Assembly (NCBI GenBank): GCA_900555735.1
Contig: USMI01000115.1
Coordinates: 1 to 6,371 of the forward strand
Direction: 5' to 3'
Source of the DNA: an uncultured Eubacteriales bacterium
GTDB taxonomy: Bacteria; Bacillota; Clostridia; Oscillospirales; Oscillospiraceae
DNA: 6,371 bases
The notes beneath the pieces were generated by a model that was not told where the DNA came from, searched no databases, and saw only the letters and a list, made by a program, of their open reading frames with translations. A program made the position numbers and the translations under genes. This document shows positions 1 to 6,088 of the stretch, piece after piece (position 1 is the first letter of the stretch; the number at the start of each line of letters is the position of its first letter).

Positions 1-2
1 AG

Positions 3-104
3 GACACCAAAGAAAAAGGCGGCAAGGATGACCCGTCGAACTCCATCCAGCATCACTTTTCTTTTTTATTTGGCGTGGCCCTGCGGGCCACGCCTTTTGC
101 ATAA
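3..104 (+). CDS. Possible 3' end of an unidentified upstream gene
   Basis: Frame 3 is open from the window edge to a TAA at 102-104 and would encode a tail beginning DTKEKGGKDDPSN. Its first ~19 codons favour C or G in the third position, like the other genes here, which is the main reason to prefer it. The frame runs straight through the terminator hairpin, so the last ~11 residues would be encoded by terminator sequence. Frame 2 stops earlier, at TGA 29-31, and would leave a cleaner gap before the terminator. I do not recognise the protein, and the choice between these two frames is a guess. Confidence 0.3.
   Translation, partial: DTKEKGGKDDPSNSIQHHFSFLFGVALRATPFA
72..98 (+). terminator. 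Intrinsic terminator of the upstream gene
   Basis: A perfect 10-bp GC-rich stem (GGCGTGGCCC, 72-81, with GGGCCACGCC, 85-94) has a 3-base loop and is followed by TTTT at 95-98. A T-rich run also precedes it. It would end transcription coming in from the left, so spoVAF needs its own promoter, and one is found immediately downstream. Confidence 0.8.
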
Positions 105-128
105 TCCTCCCATTTTCCACCCATACTA
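98..128 (+). promoter_or_regulatory. Sigma-G (forespore) promoter of spoVAF
   Basis: TGCATA at 98-103, 18 bases, then CATACTA at 122-128. Both boxes and the 18-base spacing match the consensus known for the late forespore sigma factor sigma-G (overlapping that of sigma-F) in Bacillus and Clostridia. The start point should fall near 135, giving a very short leader before the ribosome binding site at 141-146. The -35 box begins with the last T of the upstream terminator. A forespore promoter directly in front of a germination gene fits its expected timing. Confidence 0.8.
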
Positions 129-140
129 CACGGAAAACGG

Positions 141-146
141 AGGAGG
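141..146 (+). promoter_or_regulatory. Ribosome binding site that fixes the spoVAF start
   Basis: AGGAGG ends one base before an ATG at 147, leaving no spacing for that codon. The next in-frame ATG at 153 is 6 bases away, a normal distance. The start at 153 is therefore preferred. Confidence 0.75.
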
Positions 147-152
147 ATGCCT

Positions 153-1553
153 ATGGTGGATTTTAAGACCCGGACGGCTCAGCTGGACGACCTGCTGGGC
201 GTGGGACGGAATTTTGATATGGTGGGCCGCAGCCTGCAGATAGGTGGACGGCAGGCCCGGCTGTGGGTGGTAAACGGCTATGCCGAGGATATGCTCATTG
301 AGCGGATGATCGGGCGGCTGATGGCCATTAGCGATTTGAAAAAGGTGCCGGATCTGGAAGCGTTTCTGACGGCATATGTCACCGTGCCGGATGCGGCGGC
401 GGAGACGTATGTACACAGCATGGTGGTGGGAGTATTTGCGGGAAAGACCCTGCTGGTGATCGACGGCTACGACGGTGGCGTGCTGATGGACGCCAAGGAG
501 TACCCCACCCGCGGCGTAGAGGAGCCGGACACCAGCAAGGTGCTGCGGGGCAGCCACGACGGCTTTGTGGAGAGCATCATGGCCAACGCCGCCCTGCTGC
601 GCCGCCGTATCCGTGACCCGGCCCTGACACTGGAGCGCCATCAGGTGGGCGGGCGGTCCCAGACCGACGTGGCTCTGGTCTATATGAAGGGCGAGGCCAA
701 CGAGCAGCACCTCCGCCAGCTGCGGCAGAAGCTGGACAGCATCGACGTGCGCTCCATTTCCATGAGTCAGGAATCCATTGCGGAATCTATCGTTCCTCCA
801 CAGTGGTGGAACCCGTTTCCGAAAATTCGATATACGGAGCGGCCGGATGTGGCCACCGCCAGCGTCATGGAGGGCAGCATCCTGCTGATGATCGACAACA
901 CGCCCTCGGTGATGCTGCTTCCCACCACCCTGTTCAGCTTTGCCGAGGAGATCAACGACTATTACTTCCCGCCACTCATCGGCACGTACCTGCGGATCGT
1001 GCGGCTGGTGGTGCTGTTCCTGACGGTGTTCATCACGCCGCTGTGGTATCTGCTGGTGAAAAACGGCGACGTGCTGCCGGGTAAGCTGGAGTTCCTGCTG
1101 ATCGAGGATGAGTACTTCGTGCCGCTGATCGTGCAGCTGCTGCTGGTGGAGTTCATTGTGGACATTCTGAAGCTGGCGTCGCTGAATACACCGGATGCCC
1201 TCAGCAACTCCTTCAGTATGTTGGGCGCACTGATCTTGGGCGATTTCGCCGTGCAGGCCCGGTGGCTGGTGCCGGAGGTGCTGGTGTATATGGCCTTTGT
1301 GGCGGTGGCGGGCTATGCCCAGCACAGCTATGAGATGGGTTACGCCTGCAAGCTGGTGCGGATGGCGCTGCTGCTTCTGATCTTCTTCTGGGACTGGTGG
1401 GGCTTCGCCGCCGGTGTAGTGGGTACGGTACTGCTGATCGTCTCCACAAAGCCGGTGGTGGGCAAGGGGTATCTCTACCCCCTGATCCCCTTCAACGGCA
1501 AGCGCCTGATGCGAATACTGAGAAGAAGGCCGATTGATAAGGATAATACGTGA
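153..1553 (+). CDS. spoVAF: SpoVAF-type spore germination protein (GerA family)
   Basis: This 466-residue protein belongs to the GerA family of spore inner-membrane germination proteins. The N-terminal half is soluble and carries the family signature at residues ~121-158 (RGVEEPD, then LRGSHDGFVESIMAN and LLRRRIRDP) and RYTERPDV at ~226-233. The C-terminal half has about five hydrophobic segments, roughly 281-301, 322-345, 355-373, 373-390 and 401-432, followed by a basic tail. The SpoVAF subgroup is favoured over the nutrient-receptor A subunits by the stretches DNTPSVMLLPTTLF, RIVRLVV..TPLWYLL and VPEVLVYMAF, as remembered from SpoVAF proteins. In Bacillus, SpoVAF is associated with the SpoVA channel that moves dipicolinic acid, and it assists germination. 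Here the gene stands alone behind a sigma-G promoter; no other spoVA gene is visible. Length is normal for the family. A GerXA-type receptor subunit is the alternative. Confidence 0.85.
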   Translation: MVDFKTRTAQLDDLLGVGRNFDMVGRSLQIGGRQARLWVVNGYAEDMLIERMIGRLMAISDLKKVPDLEAFLTAYVTVPDAAAETYVHSMVVGVFAGKTLLVIDGYDGGVLMDAKEYPTRGVEEPDTSKVLRGSHDGFVESIMANAALLRRRIRDPALTLERHQVGGRSQTDVALVYMKGEANEQHLRQLRQKLDSIDVRSISMSQESIAESIVPPQWWNPFPKIRYTERPDVATASVMEGSILLMIDNTPSVMLLPTTLFSFAEEINDYYFPPLIGTYLRIVRLVVLFLTVFITPLWYLLVKNGDVLPGKLEFLLIEDEYFVPLIVQLLLVEFIVDILKLASLNTPDALSNSFSMLGALILGDFAVQARWLVPEVLVYMAFVAVAGYAQHSYEMGYACKLVRMALLLLIFFWDWWGFAAGVVGTVLLIVSTKPVVGKGYLYPLIPFNGKRLMRILRRRPIDKDNT

Positions 1554-1559
1554 AGAAAC

Positions 1560-1634
1560 TGGCGCAAAATCTTACGATTTTGCTGCCAAAAGGATGCGGC
1601 CGCTGCGCGCGTCCTTTGGACGCACTGGCGGCCG
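1560..1634 (+). other. Two strong hairpins downstream of spoVAF
   Basis: Just after the stop codon there is a stem of GCAAAATC (1564-1571) with GATTTTGC (1576-1583) and a TTAC loop, extended by TGGC/GCCA at 1560-1563 and 1585-1588 around a single bulged T. Next is a two-part stem, CGGCCGC (1597-1603) with GCGGCCG (1628-1634), enclosing GCGTCC (1609-1614) with GGACGC (1618-1623). Neither is followed by a run of T, so these are not ordinary terminators, though they may protect or end the spoVAF message. They abut repeat copy A and may form its outermost left part. Confidence 0.6.
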
Positions 1635-1640
1635 AGAAGA

Positions 1641-1954
1641 ATTTTTCTGACGCACATGTCGTCAGAAAAATAATTTGACTATTTCGCGTCTGCGGACGCG
1701 AACTCTGCGAGGCTTCTTGCATCACTGCTGCTAATGATTACGCCGAACAACGCTTTAGTGTCTACCGTTGCAACGATGAGCGGCAGCGGCGCTGTTGCAG
1801 AGACGATTCGATGAAAATACGAAAAAGAAAGTCCCCAGTAAACGTGTGGTATGTAGTTACGACTTCGCACGACGTATAGCGCGCAAGGAAGTGAAGAAAC
1901 CATCGGTTTCTTCCGGCTCTTTTGCCCACTTTTCCAGCTGCTGGGAAAAGTGGG
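1641..1954. repeat. Intergenic hairpin repeat, copy A (left side shortened)
   Basis: Order of parts: outer stem 1641-1652/1660-1671 (12 bp), 11 bases, inner stem 1683-1690/1695-1702 (8 bp), ~20 bases, a degenerate left arm (~1723-1737), a ~45-base core, the right arm AGCGGCAGCGGCGC (1779-1792), exactly 100 bases (1793-1892), inner stem 1893-1901/1905-1913 (9 bp), 11 bases, outer stem 1925-1935/1944-1954 (11 bp). From 1866 to 1925 it aligns closely with copy B at 4201-4260 (shared ATAGCGCGC, GGAA, TGAAG and CTTTTGCC). Only short or shadow frames cross it, so I regard it as non-coding. It lacks ~80 bases of the left side seen in copy B. It fills the gap between the convergent spoVAF and degV genes. 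Confidence 0.85.
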
Positions 1955-1998
1955 TCGCCGAAGGCCACTCTTGCGCCGCCGCGCGAAACACACCACAA

Positions 1999-2035
1999 CG
2001 AAGAAAGACCGCCCGGCTTGGGCGGTCTTTCTTCG
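1999..2035. terminator. Bidirectional terminator between spoVAF and degV
   Basis: A perfect 16-bp stem (1999-2014 with 2020-2035) has a 5-base loop, and the right arm reads GGGCGGTCTTTCTTCG. Read on the minus strand, a GACCGCCC/GGGCGGTC stem is followed by TTTCTT, so it ends degV 39 bases after its stop codon. By symmetry it can also stop rightward transcription from spoVAF. Confidence 0.85.
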
Positions 2036-2073
2036 CAGGAAAGGGGATCAGAGCAGAGAAGGATGATAGCAGA

Positions 2074-2970
2074 TTAAAGCAGAGGAAGCTTGCGGTCGCG
2101 GCCCCAGAAGAACAGAGCCACGGTGCCGGGGCCGGTATGGCTGCCGATGGTGGTGCCCACATAGTTGATCTCCACCTTGCCGTTCAGCTTGGGGAATCTG
2201 GCCTCGATGAGATCGGCCAGAGCGCGGGCGTCGTCATAGCACTCGGACTGGGAGATAAAGCATTTGCCGTCGTAATCCAGACCGTTGTCGGCGTACTGCT
2301 CCATGCGCAGCAGCATCTCCTGAATGACCTTTTTCTTGGAGCGGATCTTGGCGCGGGGGATCAGGTGGCCCTGCTCGTCCATGTTCAGCAGCGGGCAGAT
2401 GCCCAGCACGCCGCCGATGAAGCCGGCGGTCTTAGAAATGCGGCCGCCCTTGACATAGAAGCTCAGGTCGGTGGAGAAGAACCAGTGGTTCATCCGCAGC
2501 TTGTTCTCCTCGATCCACTGGTGCAGGGTGTCGATGTCCATACCCTCGTCCCGCAGGTCGGCCAGCGTCTCCATGATAAGGCCGTAGCCGGAGGAAGCGC
2601 CCAGAGAGTCCACAATGTAGATCTTCCGGTCGGGGAACTGTTCCCGTGCGATAAGGGCGGCGCTGGTGGCGGAGTTATAGGTGCCGGACAGGCCGGAGGA
2701 CAGACAGACATGCAGGATGTCCCTGCCGCTTTCCAGAATGGGGGTGAACAGATCCAGATACTGGGAGATGTTCACCTGAGAGGTGCTGGTCTCGGCGCCG
2801 TTGGCCATGGCTTGATAGAAGATGGGGAAGGGCATGGACTGGCCCAGATCGTCGGGGTATGTTTCACCGTTGAGGGTGAAATGGAAGCAGGTGTATTGAA
2901 TATCACGGGCCGCGAAATGCTCGTGGGTCAGATCGGCTGTGGAGCAGCAGGTCAGTGCGTAAGATGCCAT
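2074..2970 (-). CDS. DegV family (FakB-type) fatty acid-binding protein
   Basis: This 298-residue soluble protein has the normal length of the DegV family, whose characterised members (FakB) bind a fatty acid and present it to the kinase FakA for phosphorylation. The family landmarks are in order: STADLT near residues 10-15, TSTSQ at 61-65, SSGLSGTYNSA at 91-101, DSLGASSGYG at 121-130, KGGRISK at 174-180, and GSHTGPGT at 276-283, where the His-Thr pair contacts the lipid carboxylate in FakB. The start is supported by GGAGGAA at 2976-2982, 5 bases upstream of ATG. It is monocistronic, between its own promoter and the 1999-2035 terminator. No fakA-like gene is in the window, so the lipid partner and exact role are inferred from the family. 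Confidence 0.92.
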   Translation of the reverse strand: MASYALTCCSTADLTHEHFAARDIQYTCFHFTLNGETYPDDLGQSMPFPIFYQAMANGAETSTSQVNISQYLDLFTPILESGRDILHVCLSSGLSGTYNSATSAALIAREQFPDRKIYIVDSLGASSGYGLIMETLADLRDEGMDIDTLHQWIEENKLRMNHWFFSTDLSFYVKGGRISKTAGFIGGVLGICPLLNMDEQGHLIPRAKIRSKKKVIQEMLLRMEQYADNGLDYDGKCFISQSECYDDARALADLIEARFPKLNGKVEINYVGTTIGSHTGPGTVALFFWGRDRKLPLL

Positions 2971-3021
2971 GAGAGTTCCTCCATTGTGATTTGGAATGCG
3001 GTCTCCTCAGAGACTATGCAC

Positions 3022-3050
3022 AGTATACGACAGTGTGTGAAAAAAGCCAA
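3022..3050 (-). promoter_or_regulatory. Sigma-A-like promoter of degV
   Basis: On the minus strand, TTGGCT (3045-3050) and TATACT (3022-3027) are separated by 17 bases. The expected start point is ~45 bases upstream of the degV start codon. No clear operator is seen. Confidence 0.65.
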
Positions 3051-3077
3051 CCTACGGCTGAGGAGAGAGCACTCTAC

Positions 3078-3122
3078 AAAAAAACAGGAGCAGGATCGCC
3101 CTTGATAGAGCGATTCTACTCC
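3078..3122 (-). terminator. Intrinsic terminator of the XRE gene
   Basis: On the minus strand, a 13-position stem (3110-3122 with 3087-3099, one A-C mismatch and one G-U pair) is followed by two bases and then seven T residues (3078-3084 read as A on the plus strand). It lies 18 bases past the stop codon. An extra perfect 10-bp inverted repeat, AGCACTCTAC at 3068-3077 and GTAGAGTGCT at 3125-3134, brackets the whole terminator. Confidence 0.85.
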
Positions 3123-3140
3123 CAGTAGAGTGCTGTATTT

Positions 3141-3734
3141 TCAATGCTTTTGGGCGCTTCGGTAGATGCGGGCGCCCAGAGAGACCAGCAGCAGCGACGG
3201 GATAGCCAGAAGCCACAGCTGCCACAGATTGCGGCTGAGGAAGGTCAGATATACCGTGCCGATGATGCTGAGCACCAGCGCGGCGATGATAAAGCGGTTC
3301 TTCCGTCCACCGTTCCACACGGAGTTCAGCACCAGCAGCGTCACCAGTGATACCGGTACGGCGTACACGAATACCAGCCAGACCACCATGCCGCAGATCC
3401 ACAATATCACGAACACGAACAGCGCCACCGTCCAGATGCCCAGCAGCGTCACCAGCGTGATCATGTTGGTGGTGTAGGTGGCCTGAGCGGCGGGCTTGTT
3501 GTAGATGGCGGGTTCGATCTCATTGTGGGGCTTGAGGAGGTAGTCCACATCTACGCCAAAGATGTCGGCGATCTGCATCAGCACGAACACATCGGTGGTC
3601 ACGTCGCCCCGCTCCCATTTGGAGATGGATTTGTCGGAATAATTCAGTTTTTCGCCCAGCTCCGCCTGTGTCATACCGGCGGCCAGCCGCAGCCGGATCA
3701 GGTTGCTGGCGATGGTGGCCTTGCGTTCGTCCAT
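3141..3734 (-). CDS. XRE-family regulator with a four-helix membrane tail
   Basis: This is a 197-residue protein. Residues ~9-67 are a Cro/C1-type helix-turn-helix domain (MTQAELGEKLNYSDKSISKW, then DVFVLMQIADIFGVDVDYLL), a DNA-binding fold. A short polar linker follows, then about four hydrophobic segments at ~90-113, 115-136, 147-163 and 170-188, ending in a basic tail. The domain order predicts a membrane-anchored repressor or sensor. Such HTH-plus-membrane proteins are common in Firmicutes, but their signals are mostly unknown. Translation starts at ATG 3734 with AAAGGAA at 3743-3749, 8 bases away. The gene has its own promoter and terminator and is followed by degV in the same direction but separately transcribed. 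No target is evident. Confidence 0.88.
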   Translation of the reverse strand: MDERKATIASNLIRLRLAAGMTQAELGEKLNYSDKSISKWERGDVTTDVFVLMQIADIFGVDVDYLLKPHNEIEPAIYNKPAAQATYTTNMITLVTLLGIWTVALFVFVILWICGMVVWLVFVYAVPVSLVTLLVLNSVWNGGRKNRFIIAALVLSIIGTVYLTFLSRNLWQLWLLAIPSLLLVSLGARIYRSAQKH

Positions 3735-3767
3735 AGTTGTCGTTCCTTTGGGTTATTTTTCCCTCTT

Positions 3768-3796
3768 ATTATTCCGAAAAACGGGGTGAATGTCAA
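3768..3796 (-). promoter_or_regulatory. Sigma-A promoter of the XRE gene
   Basis: A perfect TTGACA (3791-3796 on the minus strand) lies 17 bases from AATAAT (3768-3773). The start point should be about 27 bases upstream of the start codon. Repeat copy B begins roughly 80 bases upstream of the -35 box. Confidence 0.8.
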
Positions 3797-3874
3797 GTAA
3801 AGGATTTTGCGGGATAGGGGCGCGGCCTTCAGCACGCGGGAACATTTTACACTGGCGCGTGCGAGAGGAGAGCT

Positions 3875-4307
3875 TCGCCCTCCGGGGCGAGTTACTTTTG
3901 CCCGCAGCGGCAAAAGTAACCAAAAACGCTGTTTGAAACCGCAGGTTTCAAAACTTCCTGCACGCTGCTTTGCGTTGTAATTTTGTGACCCTGTACCACG
4001 CGGTCGCAGAAAATGGATGGTATCGTTTTTATGACGTATTGATTTTTGTCCTGCGCCGCTGCCGCTGATGGTATCAACGGTAGAACCGACAGCGCTGTTC
4101 GACGTAGTATTCAGCGGCAGCGGCGCTGGTACTGAAACAATCAAATTAACGGATCGGAAAAGAAAATTCTGTGTGATCGTGAGGTGAAATCCGTCATTTT
4201 TGCACCACGCATAGCGCGCCCGGAAATGAAGGAACCGGAGGTTCCTTCTGGCGCTTTTGCCTCCTTTTGCCGCTATTGGCAAAAGGAGGTCGCGCTCGGA
4301 AGCGCGA
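3875..4307. repeat. Intergenic hairpin repeat, copy B (complete, two-sided)
   Basis: This ~433-base non-coding element is a large imperfect inverted repeat. Left to right: hairpin TCGCCC/GGGCGA (3875-3890), outer stem 3891-3902/3909-3920 (12 bp), 11 bases, inner stem 3932-3940/3944-3952 (9 bp), 100 bases, left arm 4053-4068, 42-base core, right arm 4111-4126, 101 bases, inner stem 4228-4236/4240-4248 (9 bp), 11 bases, outer stem 4260-4271/4278-4289 (12 bp), hairpin TCGCGCT/AGCGCGA (4290-4307). The two end hairpins share the loop CGGA when read outward. The left half, reverse-complemented, aligns with the right half and with the right half of copy A. It lies between the MATE stop codon (15 bases away) and the xre promoter. 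Frames crossing it carry no recognisable protein. Confidence 0.88.
4053..4126. repeat. Perfect 16-bp inverted arms around the core of copy B
   Basis: GCGCCGCTGCCGCTGA at 4053-4068 is the exact reverse complement of 4111-4126. They enclose 42 bases (4069-4110). The right arm recurs in copy A at 1779-1792. These arms could form a cruciform or serve as recombination or protein-binding sites. Confidence 0.85.
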
Positions 4308-4322
4308 AACTCTTCCTTTTTT

Positions 4323-5726
4323 CTACACGGCGTCCCGCATTTCCTTCGGCAGCCATTTTTTCCGCCACAGGAAGAACAAAAACAGCGCGCCCCGGAAGCA
4401 CAGCTCGATGCACATAGCGATCCACGCGCCACGCAGGCCCCAGTGGGGCACCATGGCCAGCGTCAGCGTGATGCGCACGCCCCACATGCTGGTGAAGTTC
4501 AGCACGGAGCTCAGCAGGGAGTTGCCTGCGCCCTGAAAAACGCCGGCGGCCACAATGGACGCACCGAACAGCGGCTCGGCAAACACCACGATCCGCAGCA
4601 CCTGCGTGCCCAGCGCCACCACCTGCTCATCGGGACTCAGAAGGCCGATGATCCACGGAGCCAGTATGTACATGACAGCGGCCGCCGCCAGCATGATGCT
4701 CATGCCCAGCAGCACCGTTACCCAGCCCAGCCGCGTCACAAGGTCCTTCCGCTTGGCGCCCACGCTCTGGCCGATCAGCGTCACGGCGGCGCTTTCTACG
4801 CCATAACCGGGCATGTAGCACAGGGCCTCTGCCGTGACGGCAAAGGAGTTGGCGGCAATGGCCACCGTACCCAGCGGCGCGATGATGCCGGTGGTGATCA
4901 CCTGGGCGCTGGTCATGACCGCCTGCTCGATGGCCACGGGGACGCTGAGGGTAAGGGCGCGGCGCAGCTGTGCGGGGATGAAGCGCAGCCTTTCGTCACG
5001 CCGCAGGCCCAGCACCGGCGAGCGCAGCAGGATCACGCACATGATGATGGCGATGGTGGCTTCGGCCAGTGCCGTACCCAGCGCCGCACCGGCCACGCCC
5101 ATGTTGGCGCCGGGCAGGGTGAACGCGCCGATCCGCCGTGTGGGGAAGATCAGCAGGGCGTTGAAGATCACGTCCAGCCCGCACATCAGCGCCATCAGAA
5201 CGCTGGGCGTGCGCATGTTGCCGCCGGCCTGCAAAAGCCCGGCGGCCAGACGGTTCAGCTGCACGAAGGGCAGGGACAGGGCGAAGATCAGGAAATATGC
5301 CGAGGCGTCGGGACAGATGGCGGCATCGGCGCGAAGCCAGTGGGGCAGTCCGCCGGAGATGGCCGCGCCAATAACGGCCAGCAGTACCCCGAAGGCCACG
5401 CCGGAGCAAAGCCCCTGCTTCACCAGATTGCGGGCATCCTTCTCATCTCCCGCGCCGATGCGCTGGGCCACCATGACGGAAAAGCCCACGGAAAGCGCCC
5501 GGCACAGTCCGCCCATCAGCCATGTGCTGGAGGCCACCAGCCCGATGGAGGCGGAGGCCTCCTTGCCCAGATGGCCCACCATGGCGGCGTCGATGTACTG
5601 CATGACGATGGAGGAGATCTGCGCCAGAATGGCCGGGATGCTCAATTGCAGCGTCAGCATGATCTGCTGGCGCAGCGTCAGTGGTTCGCCCAGCCGCATG
5701 GCGGCCAGTAAGTCCTTTTTCGGCAC
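4323..5726 (-). CDS. MATE family multidrug/cation efflux transporter
   Basis: This 467-residue polytopic membrane protein is typical in size for MATE antiporters, which export drugs or metabolites in exchange for Na+ or H+. Near the N-terminus, PAILAQISSIVMQYIDAAMV then GHLG (residues ~31-54) matches the first MATE helix, and VAQRIGAGD at ~86-94 the first MatE repeat. The second repeat shows SVPVAIEQAV and LIGQSVGA. About twelve hydrophobic segments are visible, with a basic end (WRKKWLPKEM). The substrate cannot be told. The start is GTG at 5726, chosen because GGAGGGG lies 5 bases upstream. A longer reading from TTG at 5792 would start inside the -35 box and so precede the transcript. No canonical terminator follows; copy B begins 15 bases past the stop. 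Confidence 0.92.
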   Translation of the reverse strand: MPKKDLLAAMRLGEPLTLRQQIMLTLQLSIPAILAQISSIVMQYIDAAMVGHLGKEASASIGLVASSTWLMGGLCRALSVGFSVMVAQRIGAGDEKDARNLVKQGLCSGVAFGVLLAVIGAAISGGLPHWLRADAAICPDASAYFLIFALSLPFVQLNRLAAGLLQAGGNMRTPSVLMALMCGLDVIFNALLIFPTRRIGAFTLPGANMGVAGAALGTALAEATIAIIMCVILLRSPVLGLRRDERLRFIPAQLRRALTLSVPVAIEQAVMTSAQVITTGIIAPLGTVAIAANSFAVTAEALCYMPGYGVESAAVTLIGQSVGAKRKDLVTRLGWVTVLLGMSIMLAAAAVMYILAPWIIGLLSPDEQVVALGTQVLRIVVFAEPLFGASIVAAGVFQGAGNSLLSSVLNFTSMWGVRITLTLAMVPHWGLRGAWIAMCIELCFRGALFLFFLWRKKWLPKEMRDAV

Positions 5727-5731
5727 GATAT

Positions 5732-5738
5732 CCCCTCC
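5732..5738 (-). promoter_or_regulatory. Ribosome binding site that fixes the MATE GTG start
   Basis: GGAGGGG on the minus strand is 5 bases from GTG 5726. No comparable site precedes upstream in-frame starts, and the only longer start overlaps the promoter. Confidence 0.8.
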
Positions 5739-5740
5739 AG

Positions 5741-5768
5741 ATAATGAAACGTTGCTTTGTTTCATTAT
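5741..5768. promoter_or_regulatory. Inverted-repeat operator over the MATE promoter
   Basis: ATAATGAAAC (5741-5750), 8 bases, GTTTCATTAT (5759-5768): a perfect 10-bp inverted repeat. It overlaps all but one base of the -10 box and the predicted start point, where a bound repressor would block transcription. The geometry suits a dimeric repressor such as the TetR or MarR types often paired with efflux pumps. No gene of either type is in the window; the XRE protein at 3141-3734 is the only regulator seen, and a link to it is unproven. Confidence 0.7.
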
Positions 5769-5792
5769 AGGAGATTTTTTTTGAAACGTCAA
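5764..5792 (-). promoter_or_regulatory. Strong sigma-A promoter of the MATE gene
   Basis: TTGACG (5787-5792 on the minus strand) and a perfect TATAAT (5764-5769) are spaced by 17 bases that include an A-tract. The predicted leader is about 30 bases long. Confidence 0.88.
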
Positions 5793-5802
5793 GTGAGCCG
5801 CA

Positions 5803-5835
5803 GGGTATCACAACGCCTGCCGCGCTGTGATACCC
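5803..5835 (-). terminator. Hairpin after the Cys-cluster gene, terminator-like
   Basis: GGGTATCACA (5803-5812) pairs perfectly with TGTGATACCC (5826-5835) around a 13-base loop, 19 bases past the stop of the 72-codon gene and just upstream of the MATE promoter. There is no T-run on either side, so it may be a weak terminator, a message-stabilising structure or a protein-binding site. Confidence 0.45.
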
Positions 5836-5854
5836 CGCCTGTTCTGCCTCCGCT

Positions 5855-6073
5855 TTACCGGATCAGTCCGCGGCTGGCGGCGTACTCCTCGTTGATCTGG
5901 GAGAGCTCCTTCTCACCGTCGATATACGGCTGGTAGATGGTTTCCACCCGGCCGCCGCCGGAGTTGCCGCAGCCATTACAGCCGTCACAGCTGCCGCCGC
6001 AGGCGCTCAGCGCCCGGCGGACGATCTCCTCCCGCTCCTCACGGGTGGTATCGCGGATCAGCAAAGACCGCAT
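5855..6073 (-). CDS. Small Cys-cluster protein of unknown function
   Basis: This 72-residue soluble protein has no signal peptide or membrane helix. The N-terminal ~22 residues are charged and probably helical. A compact CGGSCDGCNGCG segment follows, with Cys at 25, 29, 32 and 35, then a Gly-rich turn and a polar C-terminal half. Four closely spaced Cys suggest a bound metal (zinc or iron-sulphur), but that is inference; I do not recognise the family. The start is supported by AGGAGGA ending 7 bases before ATG 6073. It lies 15 bases past the spoIVB stop codon in the same direction, so it is probably translated from the spoIVB message. While the element to the right is integrated, it would be separated from the spoIVB promoter. 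Confidence 0.8.
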   Translation of the reverse strand: MRSLLIRDTTREEREEIVRRALSACGGSCDGCNGCGNSGGGRVETIYQPYIDGEKELSQINEEYAASRGLIR

Positions 6074-6088
6074 GTTGTTTTCCTCCTG

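Noticed and set aside
126..1325. 399-codon open frame on the minus strand opposite spoVAF
   Set aside because: Its protein is His/Gln/Arg-rich with no recognisable domain, there is no suitable ribosome binding site, and it lies opposite a clear GerA-family gene.
1795..3105. 436-codon open frame on the plus strand through copy A and opposite degV
   Set aside because: It crosses a hairpin repeat and a strong terminator and is otherwise antisense to degV; the composition is not protein-like.
3698..4432. 244-codon open frame on the minus strand spanning copy B
   Set aside because: It starts inside the antisense-frame end of the MATE gene, crosses the whole hairpin repeat and ends inside xre; similar short frames in copy A arise from the shared repeat.
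4257..5711. 484-codon open frame on the plus strand opposite the MATE gene
   Set aside because: It is a low-complexity His/Gln/Gly-rich translation that runs from the repeat element into the antisense of a certain transporter gene.
5727..5792. Longer MATE start at TTG 5792
   Set aside because: That TTG is the first codon of the -35 box, so it lies upstream of the predicted transcript; GTG 5726 has the ribosome binding site.
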